DNA from: Desmospora profundinema
GTDB taxonomy: Bacteria > Bacillota > Bacilli > Thermoactinomycetales > DSM-45169
Direction of reading: 5' to 3'
DNA: 64,000 nt
Assembly (NCBI RefSeq): GCF_031454155.1
Contig: NZ_JAVDQG010000007.1
Location: 1 to 64,000, forward strand
Each line of letters begins with the position of its first letter. The first letter of the stretch is position 1. The position numbers and the translations under genes were made by a program. The notes under the pieces are model-generated. The model saw only the letters and a list, made by a program, of their open reading frames with translations. It ran no database searches and was not told where the DNA came from. This document shows positions 8,588-19,945 of this stretch, piece by piece.

Positions 8588-8615
8588 ATATATGGACGAC
8601 AGAGCCCGCTTATTC
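8588..8615 (-). promoter_or_regulatory. Possible sporulation-sigma promoter of cwlD
   Basis: On the minus strand GAATA is followed after 16 bases by CATATAT. The -35 fits the sigma-G form; the -10 only begins like the sporulation consensus CATA. cwlD genes are known to be expressed during sporulation. The match is partial. Confidence 0.3.
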
Positions 8616-8617
8616 CC

Positions 8618-9082
8618 TCACAGGAGGCGCCGTTTACGAAGTTGGATGCCAAAATCGATGCCTTCCAGAAACCAACGAATCGCCACCTCATCGAAAAAAA
8701 GCAACACAGACTGACAGGTCCATTCATCCACATGAAAAAAGAGCTCCATCTCTTCCGCGATTCGCCCCACCAAGTGATCCCCTTCCTCACGAAAACAGCG
8801 GTTGTACCAATTTCGGCGCTCCGTAAAGGGAAGGTTGGGTGGACACTCTTCCGCTCCCCGGCGACTGAACTGAATTCCCTGGATGTAGGACTCAAAAGCA
8901 AGCCGGTAAACGGCCTCATCCACGACAAATCGCTTATGAGGAGACAGGGAACGGGTGGTTGGCTCCAACACGTTCTCCACCAGTCGAGACAATTTTCCCC
9001 ACGAGAAGCAGGCCAACGCTTCTTGCCGTACACGCTCCAGCTTATTGAGCCTCCATGCTTCCAGCCATACTACTTTGCCCAT
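8618..9082 (-). CDS. ybaK: YbaK-like DUF2521 family protein
   Basis: A 154-residue soluble protein of unknown function. It is identified by its position between rpsI and cwlD, where Bacillus species carry ybaK, and by general character (Trp/Arg-rich helices such as RRNWYNRCF and FHVDEWTCQSVLLFFDEVAIRWFLEG). The ATG at 9082 follows GGGGGACAGG. A longer open frame back to 9181 would run through the rpsI terminator and is rejected. Confidence 0.7.
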   Translation of the reverse strand: MGKVVWLEAWRLNKLERVRQEALACFSWGKLSRLVENVLEPTTRSLSPHKRFVVDEAVYRLAFESYIQGIQFSRRGAEECPPNLPFTERRNWYNRCFREEGDHLVGRIAEEMELFFHVDEWTCQSVLLFFDEVAIRWFLEGIDFGIQLRKRRLL

Positions 9083-9164
9083 CTCCTGTCCCCCTTTCAT
9101 GGAATTAGTGTTACCGAGGAAACGGGAGAATACCAACCAAGTCGTGCGGCGATTTTTGTCAAAA

Positions 9165-9195
9165 TAAAAACCCCGTCCCAATGGGACGAGGTGAT
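9165..9195 (-). terminator. Terminator after rpsI
   Basis: CCTCGTCCC pairs with GGGACGGGG on the minus strand, followed by TTTTTATTTT. It ends the ecfA1-to-rpsI transcript. Confidence 0.9.
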
Positions 9196-9206
9196 TCGCC
9201 TGCCGA

Positions 9207-9599
9207 TCAGCGCTTGGAGAATTGCGGTGCGCGACGGGCTTTTTTGAGACCGTATTTTTTCCGCTCTTTCATCCGCGGGTCACGGGTGAGAAAGCCGGCT
9301 TTCTTCAGGGTGGGGCGCAGTTCCGGATCCACTTTCAAAAGCGCGCGGGCCACGCCGTGACGGATGGCTCCGGCTTGACCGGTAAAGCCGCCACCCTCCA
9401 CCGTCACCAGCACATCGTACTGGTTCACGGTTTCGGTGAGTACCAACGGTTGTTTCACAATCGCTTTCAGGGTTTCCAGGCCAAAGTAATCATCCATGTC
9501 GCGACCATTGATCACGATGCGCCCGTCCCCGGGGACCAAGCGAACGCGGGCGATGGATTCCTTACGCCGACCGGTGCCGTAAAATTGGACTTGTGCCAA
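9207..9599 (-). CDS. rpsI: 30S ribosomal protein S9
   Basis: The 130-residue S9 protein. It has the typical start ([20 protein letters not shown]) and the basic tail ending in PQFSKR, which reaches the P-site tRNA in the 30S head. It lies 18 bases after rplM, as in nearly all bacteria, and a strong terminator follows. Confidence 0.98.
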   Translation of the reverse strand: MAQVQFYGTGRRKESIARVRLVPGDGRIVINGRDMDDYFGLETLKAIVKQPLVLTETVNQYDVLVTVEGGGFTGQAGAIRHGVARALLKVDPELRPTLKKAGFLTRDPRMKERKKYGLKKARRAPQFSKR

Positions 9600-9617
9600 G
9601 ATGGGTTCCCTCCTTTT

Positions 9618-10055
9618 TTATCCGCGTAGTTCCCATTGTTCAGGCTGCTGGGCCTGATGGGGATGCTCGGAGCCTGCATATACTTTCAGCTTTTTCAGCT
9701 GTTGACGACCCAACTTGTTTTTGGGCAGCATGCCTTTGACGGCCAGCTCGATCATCAGTTCCGGACGTTTTTCACGCAGATCGCCGGCGGAAATGCTTTT
9801 CAGTCCGCCCGGCCAACCGGAGTGCCGGTAGTAGGTTTTGTCCGCATGTTTTTTCCCGGTCAAGTGGACTTTGGATGCGTTGATGACAATCACAAAGTCA
9901 CCGGTATCCACATGGGGAGTGTATTGGGGTTTATGCTTCCCGCGCAACAAGGTCGCCACTTCCGTGGCCAAACGACCCAACGTTTTATCGGCAGCGTCCA
10001 CCACAACCCATTTCCGTTCCACTTGGTTCGGTTTGGCCATAAATGTGGTTCGCAT
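9618..10055 (-). CDS. rplM: 50S ribosomal protein L13
   Basis: The 145-residue L13, an early assembly protein of the 50S subunit. Typical segments are [29 protein letters not shown], and the C-terminal [24 protein letters not shown] site precedes ATG. The 168-base gap upstream may hold an L13 leader. Confidence 0.98.
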   Translation of the reverse strand: MRTTFMAKPNQVERKWVVVDAADKTLGRLATEVATLLRGKHKPQYTPHVDTGDFVIVINASKVHLTGKKHADKTYYRHSGWPGGLKSISAGDLREKRPELMIELAVKGMLPKNKLGRQQLKKLKVYAGSEHPHQAQQPEQWELRG

Positions 10056-10059
10056 TTGA

Positions 10060-10160
10060 ATTTCCCTCCTCTGGCCAAAACCATTGCTCCTATATGCACA
10101 GGCAACAAAGCCGTGCGTGTCAGGCTGGTTTGGCTATCAATTAAAAAATAGTGCGCCGAA
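10060..10160 (-). ncRNA. Possible L13 autoregulatory leader
   Basis: The region before rplM on the minus strand contains CGCACGGCTTTG and CCTGTGCATATAGG, which can form small helices. L13 leaders are known in this position in Firmicutes. I could not confirm the consensus, so this is a positional suggestion. Confidence 0.3.
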
Positions 10161-10223
10161 CTTGTTCCACCGGGGCAAGTGGAAAATTACCAACGATCAT
10201 ATTACACCAACAGGGGAGCCGTG

Positions 10224-10988
10224 TCAAGATAGGAAATTTCTCTCTTGGTCGCTTCCGTACCCTACACGCATCAGGGTTAATCCTTCCGGCGGCAGCGTCC
10301 GCCCCGCCGCCTCCCGCTTTCGCGCTTCCAAAATGGCGGGAATGCTGTCAGCGGCGATTTTTCCGCCTCCCACATCCGCCAGCGTTCCGGCAATGATCCG
10401 GACCATATTGTATAAAAAGCCGTCTCCCACCACATCCAGGGCTACCACACCATGCTGTGGACAGCGGATGCGACACTCATACAAGGATCGCACCCGATGA
10501 GACACCTGGGCCCGGGCTGCGGAAAAAGAGGTGAAATCATGGGTGCCAACAAGGTGGCGTCCGGCTTCCGCCATGGCGTTCACATCCAATGAGTGGGGCC
10601 AATGGGTGGTGTACCTCCGTAAAAACAAATCCGGTACCCTTCGGGTGTCCCATGTATAGCGATACCATTTCCACCGCGCATCCTTGCGGGCATGAAAATC
10701 CGCCTTCACCTCTTCCGCCGACCGGATGAGTACATCTTTAGGCAGTATATGATTGGTCACCCGCACCCAGCGATCGACGGGCAACGGGGAATCCGTGTCC
10801 CAATGAATTACTTGGCCCTGGGCATGAACACCGGCATCCGTCCGTCCCGATGCAGTCACCTGAACCGGATGATCGGCTACCCGTGAGAGAACTTCCTCCA
10901 ATGTGTCCTGCACCGTTCGGCAGCGTGGTTGACTTTGGAATCCGGAAAAATCGGTACCGTCATAGGCCACTGTCATTTTGAGCCGCAT
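10224..10988 (-). CDS. truA: tRNA pseudouridine(38-40) synthase TruA
   Basis: A 254-residue TruA. The catalytic Asp lies in ASGRTDAGVHAQGQV, and the family signature GDGFLYNMVRI is near residue 200. It modifies U38-U40 in the tRNA anticodon arm. The ATG at 10988 follows AGAAGGAGGG; an earlier in-frame ATG lies inside ecfT without such a site. It follows ecfT by 19 bases. Confidence 0.96.
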   Translation of the reverse strand: MRLKMTVAYDGTDFSGFQSQPRCRTVQDTLEEVLSRVADHPVQVTASGRTDAGVHAQGQVIHWDTDSPLPVDRWVRVTNHILPKDVLIRSAEEVKADFHARKDARWKWYRYTWDTRRVPDLFLRRYTTHWPHSLDVNAMAEAGRHLVGTHDFTSFSAARAQVSHRVRSLYECRIRCPQHGVVALDVVGDGFLYNMVRIIAGTLADVGGGKIAADSIPAILEARKREAAGRTLPPEGLTLMRVGYGSDQERNFLS

Positions 10989-11007
10989 GACCGGGTCCCT
11001 CCTTCTG

Positions 11008-11814
11008 TCATCCATCCCGCAACCCCACCAACGCGACGATTATTACAGCAAGCAGTGCCCACAGGGCATAATCCAGGCGGGTATACTGAAGCTCCCGCAG
11101 CTTGGTACGACCCACACCGCCTCGATATCCCCGCGCTTCCATCGCCCACGCCAACTCTTCTGCCCGACGAAAGGCGGACACAAACAACGGAATCAGGATG
11201 GGAACAAAGCCTTTCACCCGTTTCCATACGCTCCCGGATTCAAAAGCGGCACCGCGGGCTTTTTGCGCTTTGATGATTTTATCCGTCTCCTCCCATAGGG
11301 TGGGGATAAAGCGGAGGGCGATAGACATCATCAATGCCAGCTCGTGGGCAGGCACTCCAATGCGTGTAAAAGGGGACAACAGTTGCTCCAGACCGTCTGT
11401 CAGATCAATGGGAGAAGTGGTCAGGGTAAGCAGGGTGCCGGTGATGACCAAGAGCAGGAAGCGGAGGGCGATTTTCACCGCCTGAATCACTCCTTCTTCA
11501 TGGATGGTGAGCCATCCCCAGTCCACCCATACTTCTCCTCCGCGGGTCATCCACAGGTGTAACCCGGCCGTGAAAGCGATCAGAAACAGGATCGGTTTTA
11601 ACCCCCGCCACACCATAACAAGAGGAACACCGGACAACAAAATGCCGGTTCCCGTCACCGCCACCAACAATCCGTAAGTCCAGCTGTTGTTGGCCAGAAA
11701 GACAATCATCATAAACAAGAACACATAGATCAGTTTGGCACGGGGGTCCATGCGATGCAGAGGGGAATCTCCCGGTACATACTGACCCAGAATGGGATTT
11801 TGGAGAGCACTCAT
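11008..11814 (-). CDS. ecfT: ECF transporter transmembrane protein EcfT
   Basis: A 268-residue membrane protein. It is the shared T component of energy-coupling factor transporters, which take up vitamins such as riboflavin, biotin and folate with separate S components. Several hydrophobic helices are present, with the two Ala-Arg-Gly-type coupling motifs visible as KAQKARGAAFESG and WAMEARGYRGG. It overlaps ecfA2 by four bases, a sign of translational coupling. Confidence 0.95.
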   Translation of the reverse strand: MSALQNPILGQYVPGDSPLHRMDPRAKLIYVFLFMMIVFLANNSWTYGLLVAVTGTGILLSGVPLVMVWRGLKPILFLIAFTAGLHLWMTRGGEVWVDWGWLTIHEEGVIQAVKIALRFLLLVITGTLLTLTTSPIDLTDGLEQLLSPFTRIGVPAHELALMMSIALRFIPTLWEETDKIIKAQKARGAAFESGSVWKRVKGFVPILIPLFVSAFRRAEELAWAMEARGYRGGVGRTKLRELQYTRLDYALWALLAVIIVALVGLRDG

Positions 11815-12674
11815 CCGCGTTCCCCCTTTTTCACCCGTTCCAGGACGGCATCGATCAGCGATTCCGGTGTAAACCGGTCGAGCCTAAGCGGCGGATCCAG
11901 CCGTTGGTTTAAGCGGCCGGCGATCCGGGCCGCTTCCGGCTCGCCCAGATCCCATTCCCGCAAGCGATCGGCCTGTTGAAGCACACCCTCCGTGGAGCCT
12001 CTCAACACCACCCGTCCACCGGCCATTACGAACAGGGTTTCGGCATAGCGCGCCACATCATCCATACTGTGGGAAACCAGGATGACGGTCATCTTTCGTT
12101 CCCGGTGGAGGGTGTAAATGCGGTTCAGCAGTTCCCGCTGACCCGCCGGATCCAGTCCGGCGGTAGGCTCGTCCAATATCAACACATCCGGATGCATGGC
12201 CAGTACACCGGCGATGGCCGCCCGTCTCATCTGTCCACCGCTCAGTTGAAAAGGGGAACGGGAGGCCAGCTCCTTCGCCAATCCCACCCACTCGAGCGCT
12301 TCGATCACGCGACGCTCAATTTCTTCCGATGGCAAACCCAAGTTGCGGGGGCCAAATGCCACGTCCTTGGCCACTGTCTCTTCAAATAACTGATGTTCCG
12401 GATACTGGAATACCACTCCTACTCGACCGCGAAGCATCGATAAATCCTTCGTGTCCGGGGTAATCTCTGTATCCCCGATTTGAATCTGGCCGGAAGTCGG
12501 TCGAAGCAAGCCGGCAATGTGTTGGACCAGTGTCGACTTTCCGGAACCGGTAGCCCCGATGACCCCCACATACGCGCCTGAGGGGATTTCCAGGTTGATA
12601 TCGGTGAGAGCCAGCTTGGCGTAAGGGGTCCCCTTCATATAAACGTGAGACAAATGGGTTATAACAATGCCCAT
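11811..12674 (-). CDS. ecfA2: ECF transporter ATPase EcfA2
   Basis: A 287-residue ABC ATPase. Visible motifs are Walker A GATGSGKSTLVQ, Q-loop VFQYPEHQLF, signature LSGGQMRR and Walker B LILDEPTAGLDP. It pairs with EcfA1 to power the group II ECF module. Its start overlaps the end of ecfA1 by 16 bases. Confidence 0.96.
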   Translation of the reverse strand: MGIVITHLSHVYMKGTPYAKLALTDINLEIPSGAYVGVIGATGSGKSTLVQHIAGLLRPTSGQIQIGDTEITPDTKDLSMLRGRVGVVFQYPEHQLFEETVAKDVAFGPRNLGLPSEEIERRVIEALEWVGLAKELASRSPFQLSGGQMRRAAIAGVLAMHPDVLILDEPTAGLDPAGQRELLNRIYTLHRERKMTVILVSHSMDDVARYAETLFVMAGGRVVLRGSTEGVLQQADRLREWDLGEPEAARIAGRLNQRLDPPLRLDRFTPESLIDAVLERVKKGERG

Positions 12675-13489
12675 AGTTCTCTCACCAACGCTTCTTCACT
12701 GGAGATATTCCGGGACAGGGGTACACCCTCCCGCCGAAGACGATCCGCCACCTCGGCAAACAAGGGCATTTCAAGAGACCACTCGCGAAGACGGTCCCCC
12801 TGCCTAAAAATTTCCCGGGGGGGTCCATCCATTCGGACGGAGCCGGCAGCCATCACCGCGATTCGATCCGCACACAGGGCCTCCCCTGCAGAGTGGGTAA
12901 TATGGATCACCGTCGTCCCTTCCTCATGGAGAGAGCGAATCGTGTCCAAGACTTCCTGTCTTCCTTCCGGATCCAACATGGAAGTCGCTTCATCAAACAC
13001 GATCACATCCGGCCGCATGGCGATCACGCCCGCAATGGCTAAGCGCTGTTTTTGTCCCCCGGACAGGTGATGAGGAGACTGCTCCTCCATTCCGGAAAGG
13101 CCCACCCGGGGAAGGACATCGGCGATTCTACGCCGCATCTCCTCCCGGGGGAGCCCCAAGTTTTCCAATCCGAAGGCCACATCGTCACGGACAGTAGTAC
13201 CCACAATTTGATTGTCGGGATTTTGGAAAACCATCCCCACCCGTTGTCGGATCACTCCCCACAACTTTTCATCCCGGGTGTCCATGCCACACACCCGCAC
13301 GGTTCCCTCATCAGGAAGCAGCAGTGCATTAAACAGCTTGGCCATGGTAGATTTACCAGAACCGTTGGGACCCATGACGGCGACGTATTCCCCTTGCCTC
13401 ACACACCAATCCACTCCGGAAAGGACGGAAACCGGCGGTTCCTCTCCCCGCCCCGGATAGTGAAACGTCACATTTTCCAATTGAATCAC
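12659..13489 (-). CDS. ecfA1: ECF transporter ATPase EcfA1
   Basis: A 276-residue ABC ATPase with Walker A GPNGSGKSTMAK, signature LSGGQKQR and Walker B VIVFDEATSMLDP. The start is taken as GTG at 13489, eight bases after GGGGTGA, giving VIQLENVTFHYPG. A longer in-frame ORF runs upstream to 13615, but that extension is the interior of the repeat at 13524-13688 and is not protein-like. It heads the ecfA1-ecfA2-ecfT-truA-rplM-rpsI run. Confidence 0.95.
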   Translation of the reverse strand: MIQLENVTFHYPGRGEEPPVSVLSGVDWCVRQGEYVAVMGPNGSGKSTMAKLFNALLLPDEGTVRVCGMDTRDEKLWGVIRQRVGMVFQNPDNQIVGTTVRDDVAFGLENLGLPREEMRRRIADVLPRVGLSGMEEQSPHHLSGGQKQRLAIAGVIAMRPDVIVFDEATSMLDPEGRQEVLDTIRSLHEEGTTVIHITHSAGEALCADRIAVMAAGSVRMDGPPREIFRQGDRLREWSLEMPLFAEVADRLRREGVPLSRNISSEEALVRELWALL

Positions 13490-13523
13490 GGGTGATTCAC
13501 CCCGCTTTATCAAACCGCACTTG

Positions 13524-13688
13524 CTAGTACTACAGTTGCATTTGTACAAAGAGTGTATATAAGCGTAGGTTGGTCGGGCTGGCGGGCTGTCTTCAATCTC
13601 TTGCAAAAAGCGCAAAGGATCGCAGCCATCCCACCACCCTCCCTTCTCACATCTGCACCTGCTCTTATAAGCACAACTGTAGTACTAG
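13524..13688. repeat. Modular repeat, B type, CTAG on both sides
   Basis: The unit is bounded by CTAG at 13524-13527 and 13685-13688. Its termini are an inverted repeat, CTAGTACTACAGTTG and CAACTGTAGTACTAG. On the minus strand its interior reads GGCTGCGATCCTTTG directly joined to CGCTTTTTGCAAGAGATTG and AAGACAGCCC. The 60-base module found in other units is missing exactly at the CCTTTG/CGC junction. No protein is encoded. Confidence 0.75.
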
Positions 13689-13882
13689 GGCGTGTCTGGT
13701 CATTCAAGTTTTAATGATGTTATGGTGAGGACGGTGTGGCCGGCTGCGATCCTTTGTACTCATCGAGCACAAATCTCGCCTGGGTCGCTTCGCTCCCCGG
13801 TCTCGCTATGCCCATTTTGCAAGAGATCGAAGACGGTCACGCCGGTCCCTCCCCTAGCAATCGATTATCAGACACGCCCTAG
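13685..13882. repeat. Modular repeat, A type, CTAG on both sides
   Basis: A 198-base unit whose ends, CTAGGGCGTGTCTGGT and ATCAGACACGCCCTAG, match as an inverted repeat in 15 of 16 positions. It contains GGCTGCGATCCTTTG, then the 60-base module, then CATTTTGCAAGAGATCG. It shares the CTAG at 13685-13688 with the B-type unit next to it. CTAG duplication with short inverted ends resembles non-autonomous elements mobilised by IS5-group transposases; that link is inference. Confidence 0.8.
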
Positions 13883-13890
13883 ATAAAGAT

Positions 13891-13934
13891 AAAAGAAAAA
13901 AGGGCAGATTTCAGGACCGGATCGATCCTGCCCT
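13891..13934 (-). terminator. Terminator after rplQ
   Basis: AGGGCAG and CTGCCCT pair around a long loop, with T-rich sequence following on the minus strand. It ends the S10-spc-alpha transcript 22 bases after the rplQ stop. Confidence 0.8.
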
Positions 13935-13956
13935 CTCCCTTTGATCCATAAACGGT

Positions 13957-14346
13957 TTATTTCACCAATTCCAGATAGACCATTTCCGTGGCGTCACCGC
14001 GGCGAGGCCCGATCTTGATAATGCGGGTGTAACCGCCGTTGCGTTCCTCATAGCGGGGTCCCACTTCATCAAAGAGCTTCTTGACGGCATCCACTTGTTC
14101 GTGGGAGACTTTCTCCCCTTCCTTTTCGGTCCGGGAGCGGTTGGTCCGCACGAAGGAAGCTGCTTGGCGCCGGGCGTGAAGGTCGCCCCGTTTGGCCAAG
14201 GTGATCATCTTCTCGGCGATCGAGCGAACCTCTTTGGCACGGGAGGCGCTGGTTTGAATCCGCTCATGGATGATCAGGTCAGTAACCAGATCCCGGAGCA
14301 GCGCTTTCCGTGCCGCTGTATTCCGACCCAGTTTCGAATATGCCAT
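13957..14346 (-). CDS. rplQ: 50S ribosomal protein L17
   Basis: The 129-residue L17, which sits near the exit-tunnel side of the 50S subunit. It starts [20 protein letters not shown] and ends with [22 protein letters not shown], both typical. It is the last gene of the alpha operon, 32 bases after rpoA. Confidence 0.98.
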   Translation of the reverse strand: MAYSKLGRNTAARKALLRDLVTDLIIHERIQTSASRAKEVRSIAEKMITLAKRGDLHARRQAASFVRTNRSRTEKEGEKVSHEQVDAVKKLFDEVGPRYEERNGGYTRIIKIGPRRGDATEMVYLELVK

Positions 14347-14378
14347 GTTTTCCCCTCCCTTTGTAAACAGATGGTGAT

Positions 14379-15323
14379 TCAGTCATCGCTGCGCAGGGAG
14401 AGACCCAACTCGGACAACTTCTCCTGCACTTCTTCCAGCGATTTTCGTCCCAAGTTGCGGACCTTCATCATGTCCTCCTCCGATTTCTGCGTCAGCTCCT
14501 GAACCGTATTGATCCCGGCACGCTTAAGGCAGTTGTAGGAGCGGACAGACAGGTCCAGCTCTTCGATGGTCATTTCCATGACCTTCTCTTTTTTGTCTTC
14601 TTCCTTTTCAACCATGATCTCCGCATCTTGTGCTTCTTCCGTCAACCCGACGAAGAGCAGAAGATGTTCGTTCATGATCTTGGCACCCAGGCTGACGGAT
14701 TCCTCGGGACGAAGGCTGCCATCGGTCCACACTTCCAGCGTCAGTTTGTCATAGTTGGTGACTTGACCAACCCGAGTGTTTTCCACCTGGTAATTCACCC
14801 GTTCAATCGGGGTATAAATAGAGTCGATCGGAATGACACCGATCGGTTGATCTTCATGTTTGTTGCGGTCCGCGGGTACATATCCACGCCCCCGGTTGGC
14901 CGTCAGCCGGACATGGAGACGTCCGTCATTGGCCAAGGTGGCGATATGCAGATCCGGGTTGAGGATCTCCACATCGGAATCGGCACGGATGTCGCCGGCT
15001 TTCACATCACCGCCGCCCTCCACATCGATCTCCAACACCTTCTCCTCATCGGAGTGGATTTTTAAGGACAGACGTTTCAAATTGAGGATAATTTCCGTCG
15101 TATCCTCTACTACACCGGGGATCGTGGAAAACTCATGCAACACCCCGTCAATCTGGATGGACGTAATCGCCGCACCCGGAAGGGAGGACAACAGAATCCG
15201 CCGCAGCGAGTTGCCCAGGGTGGTGCCGTAACCGCGTTCCAAGGGTTCCACAACGAACTTTCCGTACCGGCCGTCTTCACTGACCTCTACGGTCTCGATT
15301 TTGGGCTTTTCGATTTCAATCAT
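14379..15323 (-). CDS. rpoA: RNA polymerase alpha subunit
   Basis: A 314-residue alpha subunit. The N-terminal assembly domain contains [20 protein letters not shown]. The C-terminal domain, which contacts UP elements and activators, contains [19 protein letters not shown] and [11 protein letters not shown]. The ATG at 15323 follows GAAGGAGGG; an upstream in-frame ATG at 15425 has no support. The 183-base gap before it, after rpsK, may hold a promoter. Confidence 0.98.
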   Translation of the reverse strand: MIEIEKPKIETVEVSEDGRYGKFVVEPLERGYGTTLGNSLRRILLSSLPGAAITSIQIDGVLHEFSTIPGVVEDTTEIILNLKRLSLKIHSDEEKVLEIDVEGGGDVKAGDIRADSDVEILNPDLHIATLANDGRLHVRLTANRGRGYVPADRNKHEDQPIGVIPIDSIYTPIERVNYQVENTRVGQVTNYDKLTLEVWTDGSLRPEESVSLGAKIMNEHLLLFVGLTEEAQDAEIMVEKEEDKKEKVMEMTIEELDLSVRSYNCLKRAGINTVQELTQKSEEDMMKVRNLGRKSLEEVQEKLSELGLSLRSDD

Positions 15324-15506
15324 ACGATCTTGAAACCCTCCTTCAGAACGTCGCATTCCGGGTGACATCGGTGCGATCTGGGATGGATAAAAACCATGTA
15401 TCCCCCGGCGAGCGGTTATGGGCAACCAAAAGGACAGATGGGTACCCTACCAGTATACACATAGTCTTACCAGTATAAACCATAGCCAACCCGGAATCGA
15501 TCGTCA

Positions 15507-15908
15507 TCAGACGCGGCGACGCTTCGGCGGGCGGCACCCGTTATGGGGAATCGGTGTAACGTCTTTGATCAGGTTGACTTCCAACCCGGCCGCTTGGAGA
15601 GAGCGGATCGCCGCTTCCCGGCCGGCTCCCGGACCTTTCACCGTCACTTCGACACTTTTCATGCCATGTTCCATCGCCTGCTTGGCGGCGGCTTCCGCAG
15701 CCATCTGGGCGGCGAAAGGCGTGCTTTTGCGAGAGCCTTTGAAGCCCAGTGTGCCGGAACTGGCCCAGGAAATGGTGTTCCCGCGTTTATCGGTGATCGT
15801 GACGATGGTGTTGTTAAAGGTGGAGCGGATGTGTACCGTACCCGACTCCACATTTTTCTTTGCACGCCGTTTGACGCGCTGGTTGGTCGTCCGCTTTTTG
15901 GCAGCCAT
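15507..15908 (-). CDS. rpsK: 30S ribosomal protein S11
   Basis: The 133-residue S11 of the 30S platform, near the E site. Typical segments are [15 protein letters not shown] and [19 protein letters not shown] at the end. It is preceded by rpsM with a 21-base gap. Confidence 0.98.
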   Translation of the reverse strand: MAAKKRTTNQRVKRRAKKNVESGTVHIRSTFNNTIVTITDKRGNTISWASSGTLGFKGSRKSTPFAAQMAAEAAAKQAMEHGMKSVEVTVKGPGAGREAAIRSLQAAGLEVNLIKDVTPIPHNGCRPPKRRRV

Positions 15909-15929
15909 GTGTTTCCCTCCTTATCTCAA

Positions 15930-16298
15930 TTATTTTTTCTTGTTGGCAACGGTCCGACGGGGACCTTTACGGGTCCGCGCATTGGTTTTGCTGCGCTGGC
16001 CGCGAACCGGCAGTCCACGGCGATGACGAATGCCGCGATAGGATCCGATCTCGATCAGACGCTTGATGTTAAGCGCCGTTTCCCGACGAAGATCCCCTTC
16101 CACTACCAGGTTCTTATCGATGTAGCCCCGCAGTTTGGCCACTTCGTCTTCCGTCAGGTCCCGTACCCGGGTGTCCGGATTGATCCCCGTTTCTTTCAGG
16201 ATCTGGGCCGACTGAGAACGGCCAATGCCGAAAATATAGGTCAGGGCGATTTCCACCCGTTTGTCACGGGGTAAGTCGATGCCTGAGATACGAGCCAA
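15930..16298 (-). CDS. rpsM: 30S ribosomal protein S13
   Basis: The 122-residue S13 of the 30S head, which forms bridges to the 50S subunit. It starts [19 protein letters not shown], contains [15 protein letters not shown], and ends in the basic tail expected for tRNA contact. Confidence 0.98.
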   Translation of the reverse strand: MARISGIDLPRDKRVEIALTYIFGIGRSQSAQILKETGINPDTRVRDLTEDEVAKLRGYIDKNLVVEGDLRRETALNIKRLIEIGSYRGIRHRRGLPVRGQRSKTNARTRKGPRRTVANKKK

Positions 16299-16317
16299 GG
16301 TTGAGCACCTCCTGTCT

Positions 16318-16461
<144 letters not shown>

Positions 16462-16528
16462 TCAACTCCTCCGAATGCGCCCGGATCACGTTTGACGTTA
16501 CCATCCGAGCGGACCATTGCCGCGGGGG

Positions 16529-16747
16529 TTACTTATAGCGATACGTAATCCGGCCGCGGGACAAATCATACGGGGAAAGCTGGACCGTCACGCGGTCACC
16601 GGGCAGAATCCGGATAAAGTGCATACGGATTTTGCCGGAAACATGGGCGAGTACTTTGTGACCGTTCTCCAGCTCTACCCGGAACATCGCATTGGGCAAC
16701 GGTTCAATCACCGTTCCCTCCACCTCGATCACATCTTCCTTGGCCAT
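16529..16747 (-). CDS. infA: Translation initiation factor IF-1
   Basis: A 72-residue OB-fold protein starting [20 protein letters not shown] and ending in [10 protein letters not shown]-1 occupies the A site of the 30S subunit during initiation. It follows the KOW-domain gene by four bases. Confidence 0.98.
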   Translation of the reverse strand: MAKEDVIEVEGTVIEPLPNAMFRVELENGHKVLAHVSGKIRMHFIRILPGDRVTVQLSPYDLSRGRITYRYK

Positions 16748-16751
16748 TGAC

Positions 16752-17060
16752 TCACTCTCCTTTGCGTTCTCCGATCTGGAGAAGGTATTGGTTCAAGGCG
16801 TGGCGCAGCTTGGCGTTGCTCACCCGGCCATCTTTACTCATGGATTCCGCTACTTCCCGGGCGATGTGCTTGGTAGGTTGGATATGCTTGACGTTTTTCT
16901 TTTTGGACTGCCCAAACTTACGTTTGTCCCCGTCCACGAGAAGAACAAAGTGCGGCTCTTCCCAACCGATTACGATCGCATATCGCCCCGCCTCACGGCC
17001 TTTTTTCACTTGGACTATCTGTCCGATGGAAGGCCGTCTCTCGGCATCCGTCACATCCAT
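16752..17060 (-). CDS. KOW-domain RNA-binding protein (YbzG-like)
   Basis: A 102-residue protein with a KOW-type fold at the N-terminus ([22 protein letters not shown]), similar to eukaryotic L14e/L27e domains, and a basic linker [12 protein letters not shown]. It lies between map and infA, as the small ybzG gene does in Bacillus. It probably binds ribosomal RNA, but no role is proven. ATG at 17060 is preferred over the adjacent GTG. Confidence 0.8.
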   Translation of the reverse strand: MDVTDAERRPSIGQIVQVKKGREAGRYAIVIGWEEPHFVLLVDGDKRKFGQSKKKNVKHIQPTKHIAREVAESMSKDGRVSNAKLRHALNQYLLQIGERKGE

Positions 17061-17070
17061 CACCCTTCAC

Positions 17071-18640
<1,570 letters not shown>

Positions 18641-19945
18641 CTATTTGATGAATCCTTTGTAATGGCGCTTGATCAGCTGGCTCTCAATCGTTTTCATGGT
18701 CTCCAGAGCCACCCCGACCACGATCAAGAGCGACGTTCCGCCGATCTGAACGGAGGTGGGAAGGTTAGCCAGCGCGGTAAAGAACACCGGCAGGATGGAG
18801 ACCGCCGCCAGGAACAAGGCACCGGCAAAGGTAATCCGGTTCATCACGTAAGTGAGAAACGCAGAGGTAACTTTGCCCGGACGTTTGCCTTGGATGTAAC
18901 CGCCGTTTTTCTTCAACTGATCCGCCAGCTGCACCGGGTTGATCTGTACAAACGTGTAGAAGTACGTAAACCCGATGATTAGAAGCACATAAGTGAACAT
19001 TCCCAGCGGGGCATCAAATGCGAAGTTGGAAATAATCCACTGAGAGATGGCGCTGTTAGGGAAGAATCCCGCAATGGTCGTCGGGAAGATCAAGAGCGAC
19101 ATGGCGAAGATGACGGGAATCACCCCCGCCGCGTTGACCTTCATCGGGATGTAGGTGGATTGACCGCCGTACATCTTGCGTCCGACCACGCGCTTGGCGT
19201 ATTGCACCTTGATCTTACGAACTCCTTGCTGGATGAAGATCACACCGGCGACGATCAGGATCAACACGGCCAGGATGATCAGCAGCTTGACGATACTGAG
19301 GAAGATCTCGTCACCTGCGTTGGCAAACTGCGTCTCATAGATTTGCTGGCTGGCCGGCGGAATTCCGGCGATGATCCCGGCAAAGATAATGATGGAGATC
19401 CCGTTTCCAATCCCATGCTCCGTAATCCGCTCACCCAACCACATCAGGAACGCGGTCCCGGCGGTCAACGTGATCGCGATCAGGGCAAAGGTGAAGAAGT
19501 TCGGGTTGTTGATGAAGCTCAGCCCCATATTGGCACCCATCGTGTTAAAGCCGATGGTGATGGCGATCGATTGGATCAAAGCCAGCACTATCGTACCATA
19601 GCGCGTTACCCGTGCCAACTTGCGGCGCCCCACTTCCCCTTCCCGCGCCCACTGGGCGAACTTCGGAATCACGTCCATCGTTAACAGCTGCACGATGATC
19701 GATGCCGTGATATAGGGGAAGATCCCCATGGCGAAAATGGAGAAATTAAGAAGAGCACCACCGGAAAAAGTATTCATCAACCCGAATGCCCCGGCCCCGT
19801 CCGTCAGAGCGATCAGCGCCTCGTTGTTCGTATTGGGAACCGGAATGTAACTGCCGATTCGGAAGACAACGATCATCGCCAGCGTGAACAATATCCGGCG
19901 ACGGAGGTCCTCCACTTTAAAGATGTTGCGTACGGTCTGAAACAT
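18641..19945 (-). CDS. secY: Preprotein translocase channel subunit SecY
   Basis: A 434-residue, ten-helix membrane protein forming the Sec channel with SecE. Typical stretches are FRIGSYIPVPNTN (first helix region), GIGNGISIIIFAGI and the C-terminal KGFIK. Its ATG overlaps the rplO stop by one base. Confidence 0.98.
   Translation of the reverse strand: MFQTVRNIFKVEDLRRRILFTLAMIVVFRIGSYIPVPNTNNEALIALTDGAGAFGLMNTFSGGALLNFSIFAMGIFPYITASIIVQLLTMDVIPKFAQWAREGEVGRRKLARVTRYGTIVLALIQSIAITIGFNTMGANMGLSFINNPNFFTFALIAITLTAGTAFLMWLGERITEHGIGNGISIIIFAGIIAGIPPASQQIYETQFANAGDEIFLSIVKLLIILAVLILIVAGVIFIQQGVRKIKVQYAKRVVGRKMYGGQSTYIPMKVNAAGVIPVIFAMSLLIFPTTIAGFFPNSAISQWIISNFAFDAPLGMFTYVLLIIGFTYFYTFVQINPVQLADQLKKNGGYIQGKRPGKVTSAFLTYVMNRITFAGALFLAAVSILPVFFTALANLPTSVQIGGTSLLIVVGVALETMKTIESQLIKRHYKGFIK

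Noticed and set aside
13490-13615. N-terminal extension of EcfA1
   Set aside because: The extension is encoded by the B-type repeat and the GTG at 13489 has a good ribosome binding site and the family start.
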